NCBI GenBank assembly: GCA_947367415.1
Contig: CANBEE010000151.1
Span: 1 to 6,686 of the forward strand
From: an uncultured Bacteroidales bacterium
Lineage (GTDB): Bacteria; Bacteroidota; Bacteroidia; Bacteroidales; Bacteroidaceae
Length of the DNA stretch: 6,686 nt
Reading direction: 5' to 3'
The position numbers and the translations under genes are program-made. The notes under the pieces are model-generated. The model saw only the letters and a program-made list of their open reading frames with translations. It did not search any database and was not told the DNA's origin. Shown piece after piece: positions 6,616 through 6,686 of this stretch; position 1 is the stretch's first letter; the number at the start of each line of letters is the position of its first letter.

Positions 6616-6686
6616 CTGTCTCTTATACACATCTCCGAGCCCACGAGACTCGACGTCATCTCGTATGCCGTATTCGGCTTGAAAAG
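6616..6686 (+). other. Illumina Nextera/P7 adapter contamination (non-biological)
   Basis: Bases 6616-6634 are CTGTCTCTTATACACATCT, the Tn5 mosaic end used in Nextera libraries. Bases 6635-6649 (CCGAGCCCACGAGAC) complete the read-2 side adapter. Bases 6650-6657 (TCGACGTC) occupy the i7 index position. Bases 6658-6670 (ATCTCGTATGCCG) begin the P7 sequence, and 6671-6681 match its remainder with two mismatches (6672 A for C, 6676 G for T). The final AAAAG fits run-off past the end of the library molecule. The order and spacing match a read-through adapter exactly, so this stretch is not part of the organism's genome. Confidence 0.98.

Noticed and set aside
6355..6630. Minus-strand open frame starting MYKRQ
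   Set aside because: Its GTG start lies in adapter sequence, and the rest is a frame-shifted shadow of the hexosaminidase gene.
6616..6634. Tn5-type mosaic end, as a possible transposon boundary
   Set aside because: The bases after it are the Nextera adapter, an index and P7, so it is library DNA, not a genomic transposon end.

Overview
The window looks like chromosomal DNA of a Bacteroidota member, most likely a Bacteroidales gut or oral organism close to Prevotella/Bacteroides. Three things point this way: two upstream regions carry the TAnnTTTG -7 box typical of this phylum, with no clear Shine-Dalgarno sequences; the primary sigma factor is the short form without region 1.1; and the neighbourhood htrA, then rpoD, followed by an exported clostripain-like protease lipoprotein and a multidomain GH20 hexosaminidase, fits the group. 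The species cannot be settled from this sequence.

Layout: (1) 1-87 is a promoter and leader region with a -7 box at 13-20 and a repeated 9-bp motif. (2) 88-1581, + strand, is a periplasmic HtrA/DegP serine protease with two PDZ domains. (3) 1582-1771 holds a strong hairpin (1610-1649), probably the htrA terminator, and then a promoter (-7 box 1723-1730). (4) 1772-2632, + strand, is the primary sigma factor RpoD. (5) 2664-3080 and 3087-4316, + strand, are a small exported protein of unknown function and a C11 (clostripain family) cysteine protease lipoprotein. They lie 6 bases apart and follow rpoD with no visible terminator. (6) 4317-4481 is a convergent intergenic region with two hairpins, one serving each side. 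(7) 4482-6615, - strand, is a GH20 beta-N-acetylhexosaminidase that lacks its N-terminus because the biological sequence stops. (8) 6616-6686 is not genomic: it is Illumina Nextera adapter, then an 8-base index, then P7 flow-cell sequence and an A-rich run.

How the genes work together: HtrA (envelope protein quality control) and RpoD (housekeeping transcription) are neighbours but appear to be separate transcription units. The small exported protein and the clostripain lipoprotein form a tight pair and may share a function in the envelope. The hexosaminidase is a separate, convergent glycan-degrading gene. I see no mobile element, CRISPR array, RNA gene or clearly novel system. The most important observation is the adapter contamination at the right edge, which creates a false start and 14 to 15 false residues for the hexosaminidase.
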